Of a stretch of 51,674 nucleotides of DNA, positions 17,888-27,082 are shown piece by piece. Position 1 is the first letter of the stretch; each line of letters begins with the position of its first letter. The DNA lies in assembly GCA_964393615.1 (NCBI GenBank), contig CAYMUR010000028.1, forward strand, positions 1 to 51,674, in the 5' to 3' direction. The position numbers were made by a program, and so were the translations under genes. The notes under the pieces were generated by a model that was given only the letters and a program-made list of their open reading frames with translations, was not told the DNA's origin and made no database searches. The DNA is from CAYMUR01 sp964393615. Lineage in GTDB: Bacteria > Planctomycetota > Planctomycetia > Pirellulales > Pirellulaceae.

Positions 17888-18844
17888 TTACCGTACTATT
17901 TTGTTATTGGCTGGTTGGCCGATACGGTTTGTGGTCGTCGAATTGTTGTCAGAAGACGCGCTGCCATCCACGATTCGTTTCCAACCGCTGGGCGTACGAG
18001 GTCGGTAGCGGCCTCGGTCCCACCATTTTCCCAGGAGTATGCTGCGCTCATTAATTTTACGGTTGCTGAAAACGAAATTCTCATAATTGTTGCCAAGACG
18101 GTAAACACGCATGCCATTGGGTAAGAAGTCATCATCTTGATTTGCCCAGCTAAGCATCACGTCGACTCGTCGGTAGTTTGCTGCATCCTGTTTTGTTTTC
18201 GGATAGATTTGTAACCATATTTCGCCTGGTCGTGTTGCTTTGATTTGGCGTACCCAGTAGCGTGCTTTGATTTTATCTGCCTCGGCGCCGAATAAAAAAG
18301 GAAGTGGTCCATTTGTGATTGCTTTGCCTTGCCACTCCCGCGGCAGTCGTTGTTCTCGCAGTAGTTTTTGTCGCGAGTCAAATTCAAAAATTCTCGTCCC
18401 GTCACAAATCCAATGTTCGAGATGCTCACCTGATTCAATATTGCCTTGTGCATCGTGACGACGCATCACATGGAACTCGGCTCGATCAGGGGCCTTAAAA
18501 TGTACTACACCTTCACTCACACTGTGTGGCTTGTTACCGCTCCATTGAGGTTGGTATTCAAAGCGTTGAAAATCACAAGTGAATTTCTGAATGTTGGTTG
18601 TTTTTAGTTCCCATGCTTGAAGAATCCGGTCAACTTGGGCTAGTTCAGCAGTACTCAGGTGAAAGGGGGGCTGTGCTGGCGGATATGTTATTGCATTCTT
18701 ACGGGCGTCGGCCAATCGAGGGGCTGCTGTGGGATTATCCGCTTCACGGCTTGGCTGTGCCGACGCGTCGATTGGGAGACAAGCTAAGGTGCACAAGGAA
18801 ACAAGCAGTCGGGCATGGTCAGAATAGGTCATGGTTGCTGTCAT
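17888..18844 (-). CDS. TIGR03009-type planctomycete secreted protein
   Basis: 318 residues with a signal peptide (ARLLVSLCTLACLPIDASAQ, ~11-30) and a LolA-like beta domain. Features seen in the TIGR03009 family are LSTAELAQVDRILQAWE (~63-79), FTCDFQRFEYQPQW (~88-101), GVVHFKAPDRAEF (~112-124), WICDGTRIFEFD (~148-159) and PLPFLFGAEADKIKARYW (~180-197). The family is confined to planctomycetes and its role is unknown; the fold suggests binding of a lipid or other hydrophobic ligand in the periplasm. A basic, Ser/Asn-rich tail follows. An ATG four codons on is an alternative start. It is 268 bases upstream of the NfeD gene, same strand. Confidence 0.85.
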   Translation of the reverse strand: MTATMTYSDHARLLVSLCTLACLPIDASAQPSREADNPTAAPRLADARKNAITYPPAQPPFHLSTAELAQVDRILQAWELKTTNIQKFTCDFQRFEYQPQWSGNKPHSVSEGVVHFKAPDRAEFHVMRRHDAQGNIESGEHLEHWICDGTRIFEFDSRQKLLREQRLPREWQGKAITNGPLPFLFGAEADKIKARYWVRQIKATRPGEIWLQIYPKTKQDAANYRRVDVMLSWANQDDDFLPNGMRVYRLGNNYENFVFSNRKINERSILLGKWWDRGRYRPRTPSGWKRIVDGSASSDNNSTTTNRIGQPANNKIVR

Positions 18845-19083
18845 CTTGGCGTGTCAAAGAAAAATCGCAGCGAATCATACCATCTAGAAGATCATGCGTG
18901 GTCAGCAAACACTGGTCCAGCGATGGCGGGGAGATTCTAGCAGTATGTTGAGTGGCTACCTACGCCAATTTAATGCTTGCAGGCGATGTTGTGTTGTTGT
19001 CTATTAGCCCGCAAGGCGAGTTCCCAGTTCTTTTTTGACTCTGGATCAAGGCTTCGAATGAAATGCCTTTATTTTTCCGTCAA

Positions 19084-19530
19084 CTAGGTCTCTTTGCTGT
19101 AGATATCGAGTGTCTCGTCTGCAACAGTATCAGAACCTTTGTCCTCACAGTCACGACACGTATTTTCTTCATCATTATTCAAAATGTCTTCCTCGTTGAC
19201 TTCAAATATTGCATCCAAACAAGCTTCGGCTAGGTCATCTTCGGAAACGCCAGATGTGTCGTCGCTATAGATTTCTGATGATAGCTGTGCAGTATCCCCA
19301 TTAAATGCTTCCGGATCCGGTTGGACAAATTCTTCTTCTCCGTCGGAGGGTTGCACCTCTTGATCGGTCGTTGCTTCGACAGGATCCAAGATGGATCCGA
19401 CCCGTCCTTGGCGGCCGCAGACACCACCATAGGCAGAATAACAGCTGTCATAGGGACTCTCGCAAATGGTACACCCAAGATTTGTCAGACCGAGAAATGA
19501 AACAGCTAGGCAGCAGCGCAGGTATTGCAT
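19084..19530 (-). CDS. Small Cys-rich acidic lipoprotein
   Basis: Beginning at ATG 19530 there is a short signal peptide with lipobox LTNLGC, the Cys at residue 20 being the likely lipidation site. It is followed at once by CTICESPYDSCYSAYGGVCG and GRVGSIL. I recognise this Cys-P-x-D-x-C...R(V/A)GSIL arrangement from a common planctomycete lipoprotein type of unknown function. The rest (~50-148) is very acidic and poor in order, with more Cys pairs (CRDCED). Anchoring in a membrane facing the periplasm is likely. It is transcribed divergently from the ceramidase-domain gene. Confidence 0.75.
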   Translation of the reverse strand: MQYLRCCLAVSFLGLTNLGCTICESPYDSCYSAYGGVCGRQGRVGSILDPVEATTDQEVQPSDGEEEFVQPDPEAFNGDTAQLSSEIYSDDTSGVSEDDLAEACLDAIFEVNEEDILNNDEENTCRDCEDKGSDTVADETLDIYSKET

Positions 19531-20127
19531 GGAGTATCCCGGTTTGAGTTGCGGTGACTTGCCAATCGGAACCCGGTCCAAGCCAAGCGTCCAAGGCAAG
19601 GATGTACTCACGTACATTGTCAGCTACAGAATCGGCTGGTCTTGGCAGGAACTTGAGAAAGATAAACTGAATATAACGATTGGAGATGCTGGCTATAGCG
19701 AGCTTGCTAGCCCCAGTAGTGGTTGGCAACGGCTTGTTGAAAACGGTGTTACGGATCGGCCAACGGGTTGCGTCGTCAATGTGTCAACGAGCGGCAAATG
19801 GTATCGTGTTGCTACGAAATCAAGGTTCTAATGATGCGGGCACGCTTCACTTTTTTTTCAAACGTTTCTCCCCGAGCAGCAACATTCGATGATACGCTGT
19901 GAGTAAGGTTGCGTAATACATTTAACAACAGGTTTCTGCCATTCGACGTGAGCTTGGAACGAGCACTTATACAACAAGGAAATTAAGTAGGCAAGTTTAA
20001 CGATTTCAATCATCAGATCCGAGTCTTGTTCGTTGCCATGTTTTCAATACTGATTCCTTGTATGGCTGACGACTCTGAGATGCGATTAAGTGGGGATCTG
20101 ATGACACCTAGATTGGAAAGTGGTTCA
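19531..20127. other. Divergent intergenic region
   Basis: About 600 bases between the divergent starts of the lipoprotein and the ceramidase-domain gene, presumably carrying both promoters. The frame before 20128 is open but shows no protein-like character. I see no RNA gene or repeat. Confidence 0.45.
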
Positions 20128-21498
20128 ATGGCCAGACGTTTTGTTTTGTCGATCTCGTTATTGTTTTCAACTATCATCACCACGCTCGTAGCTGTTGAAC
20201 CTGTTTGGAAAGCTGGCACTGCTCGTGTCAATATTACTCCTGACCAGCCCATGTGGATGGCTGGTTACGGAGGCCGTGATCGTCCCGCCACAGGGAAACT
20301 GATTGATCTCTGGGGCAAGGCACTTGTGTTAGAAGATGACACAGGTCATCGAGGTGTTCTCATTACGCTGGACCTTGTGGGCATGAATCGTGAGTTGTCG
20401 ATGAAGATTTGTGGATTGCTGGCTGAAAAATTTCAGTTGTCTCGCTCCCAAATTGCCCTATGTATGTCTCACACGCACACCGGTCCAGTGGTAGGAGGAA
20501 ATCTTTCGCCCTTACACTACCGACTAGTCAGTCCTCAGCAACAAGCTTTGATTGACCAGTATGCTGAGGTATTGTGCGACAAAGTTGTGATGGTTGTCAA
20601 ACAAGCGATTGCACAGCTCTCTACGAGTGAACTGACTTGGGGTAGCGGTCAAGCGATGTTTGCTGTCAACCGGCGCAACAATTCCGAAAAGGAAGTGCCC
20701 CGACTTCGTGTCGCAAACCAACTGGTTGGTCCAGTTGACCATGATGTGCCTGTACTGGCAGTGCGTGATGCGAAGCAACAGCTAATGGCTATCGTGTTTG
20801 GATATGCTTGTCACGCTACAGTACTCAATTTGTACCAATGGTCAGGAGACTATCCTGGATTTGCCCAACTGGAACTGGAAGCAAAGCATCCAGGTTGTCT
20901 GGCTCTGTTTTTTGCTGGTTGTGGTGCCGACCAAAATCCTCTGCCACGTCGAAGTATTGCGTTGGCACAGCACTACGGTCGACGTTTGGCTGATGCCGTC
21001 GACACTGTCTTATTAACCACTGCAATGAAGCCTGTGGCGTCGAGCCTACGTACTAGCTTCCGCGAAGTCGACTTAATGTTGGACAACCTACCAACCCGTG
21101 CTCAGATAGAACGAGACGCACGATCGAAAAATAAGTTTGTGGTGTCACGGGCCAAGATGTTATTGCAACAATTGGATCAAGGAGTACCTCTCAGCCAGGT
21201 TTACCCGTATCCAATCGGTACGTGGAAGTTGGGGCAAGACATTGAATTGATCACGCTTGGTGGTGAAGTCGTTGTTGACTATGCATTGCGTTTGAAGTCC
21301 GAATTGGCGGGTACCAAAACATGGGTAGCTGCCTATGCGCACGATGTGATGGCCTACATTCCTTCGCGACGTGTACTGCGTGAAGGAGGCTACGAAGGAA
21401 ACAGCTCAATGCTCTATTACGGTCTACCAACGGTATGGACGCCTGCTGTTGAAAACACGATTGTCACCGAAGTTCACCAGCAATTGGATCAGCGCTGA
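20128..21498 (+). CDS. Secreted protein with neutral/alkaline ceramidase N-terminal domain
   Basis: Starting at ATG 20128 gives a signal peptide (ARRFVLSISLLFSTIITTLV, ~2-21) and 456 residues. The mature N-terminus WKAGTARVNITPDQPMWMAG (~27-46) and GKALVLEDDTGHRGVLITLD (~63-82) are typical of the family. SHTHTGP (~114-120) holds metal-binding histidines, and GYACHATVLN and FFAGCGADQNP follow. Neutral ceramidases cleave ceramide, but most bacterial proteins with only this domain have untested substrates, and the separate C-terminal Ig-like domain of true ceramidases is missing. The protein is probably a periplasmic or secreted metal-dependent hydrolase. Family call firm, substrate open. Confidence 0.85.
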   Translation: MARRFVLSISLLFSTIITTLVAVEPVWKAGTARVNITPDQPMWMAGYGGRDRPATGKLIDLWGKALVLEDDTGHRGVLITLDLVGMNRELSMKICGLLAEKFQLSRSQIALCMSHTHTGPVVGGNLSPLHYRLVSPQQQALIDQYAEVLCDKVVMVVKQAIAQLSTSELTWGSGQAMFAVNRRNNSEKEVPRLRVANQLVGPVDHDVPVLAVRDAKQQLMAIVFGYACHATVLNLYQWSGDYPGFAQLELEAKHPGCLALFFAGCGADQNPLPRRSIALAQHYGRRLADAVDTVLLTTAMKPVASSLRTSFREVDLMLDNLPTRAQIERDARSKNKFVVSRAKMLLQQLDQGVPLSQVYPYPIGTWKLGQDIELITLGGEVVVDYALRLKSELAGTKTWVAAYAHDVMAYIPSRRVLREGGYEGNSSMLYYGLPTVWTPAVENTIVTEVHQQLDQR

Positions 21499-21658
21499 AA
21501 CGCATTGCCATGGTGCTATTTTGTATTGCTCGATCCGTTTCATTTTTACATATTTCGTTAGAACTACGAGAAAATAAGTATCTCTTCATTTGTTGAATGT
21601 GGGGAATCCGAAGGCTCTCTTTCTTTTGGTAAGCTAAGTATTCAGGTGTCGTTTCTGG

Positions 21659-22909
21659 TCACGACCCGACCTGCCCTGTCATTTCATCAAGTGGCGGGTC
21701 ATCAGATGATTCTTGCGATGTGTGCTTGGCAATGGATGTACGAAGTGGCAATACAATTTTCAAGTAAAGTATTATCTGGACCATGGCCAAGATGCTGACG
21801 ACCACAGCTGCTAGTTGAAAGCAACTACGCACCCCTGCGTAGTTGCCTATACACCCTCCCAGGATCGAACCAAATGTAAGCCCCACGCCAAAAGTGGCTT
21901 CGTGGATTCCACACCATGTGCCACGTTGCTGTGCGGTGCTGCCGACAGTGCTGTATAGCAAACTTGCAAAATAGTTGTAGGCTGGAAGTATTGAAAATAT
22001 TACTAGACCGACAATCAGTTCTATTTCGTTGTGTGCGGTTGCCAGGTAAAGGAGGCCCAGGACTCCTAGAGCTTGGCTACATAGAATGCTTGTCAAACGG
22101 AACCGCCATCGGTGTGAGATTGCCATTAGAAAATAAATCGTGATGACAACCACCCGACTCAAGGCCATGATGCCACCCTGGTGTTTCGGTGTGATACCGA
22201 TTTGAACGACCAATTCGGGGAGCAAGAAGAATATGGTGCTCATTGAAAATGTCCCACCGACATTGGCTACCCAGCTGATGACCGCAAAAGCTGCTGCCAA
22301 TTTGACCAAATGATCATGCATCTCCGGCTGTTCGTTGTCTGCAACGAAATGTGACGAATTGGGACCGGTTTTATTTCCCCAGGCAACCAACAACAGGTTT
22401 AACGGAAGAAAGCAGATCGCGCAGGTCAAAGCCGTAGAGTGTCCCCATTCACCAAACAACTGGCTGCCCACTACCTGTCCCGATATGATGCCCAAATTCC
22501 ATGCCACGCAGAAACCGGTCAGCTTTTTCATTAAGATCGGACCCCGGTCAGCCAGTGTCAGCCATGCGACCGTTGGCGGATAGACCATGCCCAAAGCTCC
22601 CCCGGCCAGAATGTATGCCAGATAAAATAATGGATTGTTGCTATCGACCAGGGCAGCACACAAAAAACAGGGAAACAGCAACAGTGTTGCTGTGATGATC
22701 ATCCTGGTGTAACCCAACCGATCCGCGATGCGACCGCTAAAAAAAGTGGTGAGGGAAAACGTCGCCGCAAATCCTCCGCTGATCAGGCCCATGAAGAGTG
22801 TGCCACTACTTTGTTCTGCCAGTGAACGGGTCACGGTGAAAACCATCAATCCACCGACAAAGTCGGTCAACCAAGAGATTCCATAGGCGGCATAAGTGCG
22901 ACGAGCCAT
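21659..22909 (-). CDS. MFS transporter
   Basis: 416 residues with about twelve predicted membrane helices and the MFS loop motif GRIADRLGYTRM between helices 2 and 3 (~59-70). Further family signs are the GMVYPPTVAWLTLADRG segment (~106-122) and a glycine-rich helix near the end (GVGLTFGSILGGCIGNYAGV). No substrate can be read from the sequence. It is about 105 bases downstream of the APC permease gene on the same strand, so the two transporters may share a transcript. An exporter or a small-metabolite importer are both possible. Confidence 0.88.
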   Translation of the reverse strand: MARRTYAAYGISWLTDFVGGLMVFTVTRSLAEQSSGTLFMGLISGGFAATFSLTTFFSGRIADRLGYTRMIITATLLLFPCFLCAALVDSNNPLFYLAYILAGGALGMVYPPTVAWLTLADRGPILMKKLTGFCVAWNLGIISGQVVGSQLFGEWGHSTALTCAICFLPLNLLLVAWGNKTGPNSSHFVADNEQPEMHDHLVKLAAAFAVISWVANVGGTFSMSTIFFLLPELVVQIGITPKHQGGIMALSRVVVITIYFLMAISHRWRFRLTSILCSQALGVLGLLYLATAHNEIELIVGLVIFSILPAYNYFASLLYSTVGSTAQQRGTWCGIHEATFGVGLTFGSILGGCIGNYAGVRSCFQLAAVVVSILAMVQIILYLKIVLPLRTSIAKHTSQESSDDPPLDEMTGQVGS

Positions 22910-23014
22910 TCACGATCCTCTGTACAGTCGTGTAGAAGAGAGATTTAGTATAGTGCCATCAGCCGGGGTATGAGACAGGACAAAACGTGTGAGAAACGAA
23001 TTTAGAAGCCGCCG

Positions 23015-24403
23015 TTAACGATTGTGTGTGCTGAAAAAATAGAACGGCAGTCCCAGTAGAACCGGTACGATGCCTAACAGTGATAAGGCTTTGGCATAGC
23101 TCAAACTTGCGTACAGCATAAAGCAACACATCAGGCAAAACGTAATCGGTAGCCAAGGATAGAGTGGTACGGGAAAGGGCCGTTCAACATGCGGTTGCCG
23201 TCTGCGCAGGACAAATAGGGCGAGTCCTGTTCCTAGGAAGAATAGCCAAAACACTGGTGCGGTTGCACTTACGAGTAAAGTGAAACCACCCCCATAGTTT
23301 TGCCAAGGCAGATGTCCCAAGCCAATTGCTTGCATTACTGAGTCTACCCATTGTCGTCCTGCTGAGGTACCCACAACAATCACCATAACCGTGGTCACGA
23401 TAGCTTGTGCAATGATAGATCGGGTAGGTACAGTTCGAGTATGATTCCAACGACCTAGCCAACGCAACACGGAGTGCTCAGCACCCAGTCTGGCGTAGAC
23501 TCGTGAGCCAGTGAAAATAATTCCGTTAACCGCTCCCAATGCAGATACCATTACCAAAATACTCATACAACGTGCGCCATTTTCACCAAGCATCAAGCGA
23601 AGAACATCCGTTGCCGGTGTAGTACTAGCTCTTAACCCCTCGAAACCCAATCCCCATAAGTAGGCAGCATTAACGAGCAAGTAAAGCAACGTAATTGCAG
23701 CGGTACCTAACATCAGCACGCGCGGGATATTGCGTTGGGGTGAATGGACTTCCGCTGCCACAAATGCTGTATCATGCCATCCTCCAAAGGCATACAGCAC
23801 CAGGATTAATGCAAGTCCCCAACCAGGTCCGTCGATAGTTGCCCTTACAAAGACGGGATTGTCCCCACCCCAAACCAGTCCAGCAAATATGATGACCAGG
23901 ATTCCGGCTAGCTTGGCCATCGTCAACAAATTTTGAACCGTTTTGCTAGATTGGATTCCCAATAGGTTAACCAGGGACAAAATGATCACGGGGCCTACGG
24001 CCAATAGGACAAGATTACTCGTGTCAAGTTTCCAGAGAGCGACGGCATAGTCAGCAAACACATATGCCATCGCCCCTGTGCTGCTGGTGAGTATCGCCGC
24101 CAACTGGGCCCAGCCAAACAAAAACCCAGTACACGGCCCGAATGCCTCACTGAGATAGATGTAGTCGCCTCCGCTGCGAGGATAAGCGGTTGCCAATTCT
24201 GCATAACATAGTGCCCCGATCAGGGAGAGGATACCTCCTAACAGCCAGATGGCCATGCCCTGACCTGGTCCGGTTACGTTACTAAAGATGACGGGAGGTG
24301 CTTCAAAGATTGTCACTCCCACAACGATACCGATCATCAGGCTGGTGCCATCCCGGACGTTCAAGCGATTTTTAGTTGCACCGGGGAAATCCACCAATGG
24401 CAT
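23015..24403 (-). CDS. APC-family amino acid permease
   Basis: 462 residues with twelve predicted membrane helices. The unwound first helix carries the APC substrate/ion motif (SLMIGIVVGVTIFEAPP, ~21-37; active members often have G-S/A-G-I-F here, in this case GVTIF). The conserved GGDYIYLSEAFGPCTGFLFG (~77-96) and the cytoplasmic loop GAEHSVLRWLGRWNHTRTVP (~307-326) with the usual N-x-x-x-x-P pattern agree with the family. It likely imports or exchanges amino acids or amines across the inner membrane; the exact substrate is not visible. The gene begins at ATG 24403. Confidence 0.9.
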   Translation of the reverse strand: MPLVDFPGATKNRLNVRDGTSLMIGIVVGVTIFEAPPVIFSNVTGPGQGMAIWLLGGILSLIGALCYAELATAYPRSGGDYIYLSEAFGPCTGFLFGWAQLAAILTSSTGAMAYVFADYAVALWKLDTSNLVLLAVGPVIILSLVNLLGIQSSKTVQNLLTMAKLAGILVIIFAGLVWGGDNPVFVRATIDGPGWGLALILVLYAFGGWHDTAFVAAEVHSPQRNIPRVLMLGTAAITLLYLLVNAAYLWGLGFEGLRASTTPATDVLRLMLGENGARCMSILVMVSALGAVNGIIFTGSRVYARLGAEHSVLRWLGRWNHTRTVPTRSIIAQAIVTTVMVIVVGTSAGRQWVDSVMQAIGLGHLPWQNYGGGFTLLVSATAPVFWLFFLGTGLALFVLRRRQPHVERPFPVPLYPWLPITFCLMCCFMLYASLSYAKALSLLGIVPVLLGLPFYFFSTHNR

Positions 24404-24539
24404 AGCGCCGCTTCAGAAAAAGGAAACAGTAGTCCGGACTACGTTGATGTGTGCGGAAGACCGAGCGACAGGCATTGTTTCAGGGTTGCCATTGACCAGG
24501 CCGTTGGGAAGGAGCCAAGTAGTAGAGTCATGGCTAGGT

Positions 24540-24809
24540 TCATGCTCGGGCCGCGAGTCCCAAATTTTTCTGTTCTGCTGACGGTGTCAGTACTAGGAGT
24601 TCAGTGTCGCGGGCGTCATAAAAGGAGATTTGGTTTTCCTTAATGAGCCAGATGGCATAGGCTTCACCTTGATGAAATCGCCGACCACAAAAATGTCCAT
24701 TCTGAATGAGAATCGTTTCGACAGCCGGTTCATTTAAATGGAATCCGAGTTCCTCGAATTGGTTTTCTATTTGTTGGCGGACAGCGTCAACGTATGAGTA
24801 TTGGGTCAT
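24540..24809 (-). CDS. Small conserved protein of unknown function
   Basis: I use ATG 24809 (MTQYSYVDAV) since the earlier codons look non-coding; 89 residues. It shows one compact alpha/beta unit: helix DAVRQQIENQFEELGFHL, strands ETILIQNGHFCGRRFHQGEA, then AIWLIKENQISFYD and a polar tail. I have seen similar short proteins in planctomycetes, with the AIWFxxxxQxKFY type of strand, but no function. It is about 140 bases upstream of the permease gene, same strand. Confidence 0.65.
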   Translation of the reverse strand: MTQYSYVDAVRQQIENQFEELGFHLNEPAVETILIQNGHFCGRRFHQGEAYAIWLIKENQISFYDARDTELLVLTPSAEQKNLGLAARA

Positions 24810-25313
24810 AGGGCCGACTCGCAGGCAGAAAGGGCTAGATAAGACCGATTCATGGTAGGGTGAAAAAATCAATAACAATGAACAAATGGTACCGTCATTG
24901 ATCGGCTAGGCAATCCATGGGGAATTACCTCATGTCCTGGCCGCCGAAAAGTTGACGTAGCTTACCGATCGTGTTGGTGCTCTACGGAGTGCGCTTGCTG
25001 CCTATTTGATAGCACCGCTTGCCGTGGTGAGGCTGTTTCCTTCCTCGATTACTCGCGAACTTGAGTGTCCTGGAAATCATCGAAGGGCAGAAGTGTCCTG
25101 GAAATCATCGAAGGGCGGAAGTGTCCTGGAAATCATCGAAGGGCAGATCCTATTGTTTCACACAGCGTTCCGATACAGCATCGCAGAACGCGGATGGAAT
25201 GGAGAGAGGGGATGGCTTGAGCCTGAGCAGGTAGGACAAACCAGTTTTAGGGAGGTACACAAAGTTGATAGAGATCCTATCTGTGCTCGATGCTATGAAC
25301 AGAATGAGTTTAT
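24810..25313. other. Gap with 28-bp repeats
   Basis: About 500 bases. The only structure I see is the three-copy repeat at 25065-25147. A plus-strand open frame runs through it but is made of the repeat itself and lacks protein-like character. Confidence 0.5.
25065..25147. repeat. 28-bp tandem repeat, 3 copies
   Basis: Three near-identical 28-base units, each containing GTGTCCTGGAAATCATCGAA followed by GGGC(A/G)GAA. The third unit is cut after 26-27 bases. 28 bp is not a multiple of 3, so a coding origin is unlikely. Confidence 0.9.
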
Positions 25314-26396
25314 TCAAGGCGACAGAATAAAGGATACAATGTTGCTGGATTTTTCTTCGGTCTCGAGATAGCCACCGATTTGGCTATGATCATTAATCGT
25401 TTGGGCAGAACTGTATAGTACTGGAACAGGGAACCGAAGCGCTGACATTTGTCCGTTTGACCAGACAAAGGCCTGTGGTCCACCGATCGGGCCAAATGGA
25501 TCGTCACTATATCCCACCACGGTGCCTTTGTTGTTCAGATCGAGGGCTTGTCCACTTTCATCTCCTTCCAATAACTCTAACAGTTGGAATCCGTTGGCAG
25601 AATCGTAAACGAAGCCACGCCGATGACCGTGAGTGACACAGGATCCCGCTAGCATTCCATGGTTGTTGATGCCGGCCAGACGATAGGAACCGTTCCGTAC
25701 AAGAAGACGTTCCCAATTTTTATCAGCAAGACGCCGCCACACACAGAGCGCACTCTGTAACAGCGGTAATTTTTTATCAATGACTTTCACCGCAATACAG
25801 GCAGCAATCTGTTGCCCATCATTACTCACGACGACACGACTTGCTAACAGAACAGGATTGTAACGAAAGATCGTCTGTAGCGGAGTACAAGCCCAGCCAG
25901 CGTTATTTTTCTCCCACATGCAGGGAACCATTTGCTCTGGATCGGCACCTGTTGAATAACCAACAATGAGGTTGCCATTCTGAGTGATGTCCAAGGCGTG
26001 TGAGCTTCGATGGCCGGGAAGAGTGCCCAGGCCTATGATGCGCTTGGTGGACGATTTCCATAGAAAGGCCTGGAGACTCCCTTGGGGATGACCGATCGAA
26101 CGACTCACATACCCAACGACGTGCCCACTGTCACTTAGTGCTTCCGGTTCGATATTGGTGTACCCATCCAGTACTTCGACACGTATTTCCCGCATTGCAT
26201 CGTAAAAATAGGGCACTTGGCTCAGTCCTAGCGGACCGATTTGGATCTCTTTTTTGCCGATAATCTGACCATGACTGTTCAAGTCCATGACTTGGCTAAT
26301 GCCAACCGAATTGTCAATCAATGTAATTAAAGGTGGTTCGGCGCGCAGTAAGCATGTTGGTGCAGCTAAAAAAAACACGAGTTGCACTTGGTACAT
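25314..26396 (-). CDS. Secreted HAF-repeat protein
   Basis: From ATG 26396 there is a signal peptide (MYQVQLVFFLAAPTCLLRAE) and 360 residues. At least six HAF-type repeats follow, each a short strand pair of the form (A/V)xDLNxxGxxVGY: QVMDLNSHGQIIGK, EALSDSGHVVGYV, HALDITQNGNLIVGYS, LAGINNHGMLAGS, QALDLNNKGTVVGYSD and QTINDHSQIGGYL. Between repeats lie AFLW / AFVW strands. HAF proteins are predicted extracellular beta-propellers of unknown function. No sorting signal is seen at the end. A single gene between two large gaps. Confidence 0.8.
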   Translation of the reverse strand: MYQVQLVFFLAAPTCLLRAEPPLITLIDNSVGISQVMDLNSHGQIIGKKEIQIGPLGLSQVPYFYDAMREIRVEVLDGYTNIEPEALSDSGHVVGYVSRSIGHPQGSLQAFLWKSSTKRIIGLGTLPGHRSSHALDITQNGNLIVGYSTGADPEQMVPCMWEKNNAGWACTPLQTIFRYNPVLLASRVVVSNDGQQIAACIAVKVIDKKLPLLQSALCVWRRLADKNWERLLVRNGSYRLAGINNHGMLAGSCVTHGHRRGFVYDSANGFQLLELLEGDESGQALDLNNKGTVVGYSDDPFGPIGGPQAFVWSNGQMSALRFPVPVLYSSAQTINDHSQIGGYLETEEKSSNIVSFILSP

Positions 26397-27082
26397 TCTC
26401 AGATGCCTTTTGCACTTTTTAAAACGGCAGCATGTTAAGTAGTTGGTTGGCATGATGGTGGGCATACAGCGAAGGCAAATTCCACTTACAGACACAGAAC
26501 GAACTTTTTGGCAACCGAACGACCAATCACGATTTTGTGATGATAAATCAAGCGAGACATTCATTATAGGCTGTCAAGTCGCAATCATCATTGTCATTAT
26601 TTGTAATTTGTAAAACGTTACAGGTCAAAAATCAAAGACGCAGGAGATTTCCAGAACGTTCGAGTGGCTGCAGGAATGCGGTTTGACAAACGACCTTTGA
26701 CGAGCGGTGATGCATGACACCATTTGTTTGGATGCAGTGGATTTATCTGAGAAGCTGGCATTGCTGTTGGTAGGTGATAGCTTGTTGCCTGATTATTTTG
26801 TCTCTATTGTGTAACCGATAAAGGCACGAATGGCGAGAAGTTCACTGGCGGATGTAAATAAAGCGTCGTTGCCTAGCCGACAGTAACTTGTAGAGTCCCA
26901 GTTTCCAAACCAAATTACTGGTCCAACATTACTGGTCCAACGCGAACGGGCATTTATTGTGTAAAGTAAGTTGCTTGGATACCTTTCATGGTCGGGTCAT
27001 TTGATTGAATCGATCAGGGACACTAGGCGATGATTTTGTCACTCACACAAATGATGCGGGCTTATTGCGCCCGGTAAAAAAA
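26397..27082. other. Divergent intergenic region
   Basis: About 690 bases between the HAF-repeat gene and the GT2-like gene. It holds a two-copy 14-bp direct repeat (ATTACTGGTCCAAC at 26914-26927 and 26928-26941). The open frame from TTG 27005 to 27083 might belong to the GT2-like gene. I see nothing else. Confidence 0.45.

Noticed and set aside
25006..25371. 121-codon plus-strand gene
   Set aside because: It runs through the 28-bp repeats, which change frame in each unit, and overlaps the end of the HAF-repeat gene.
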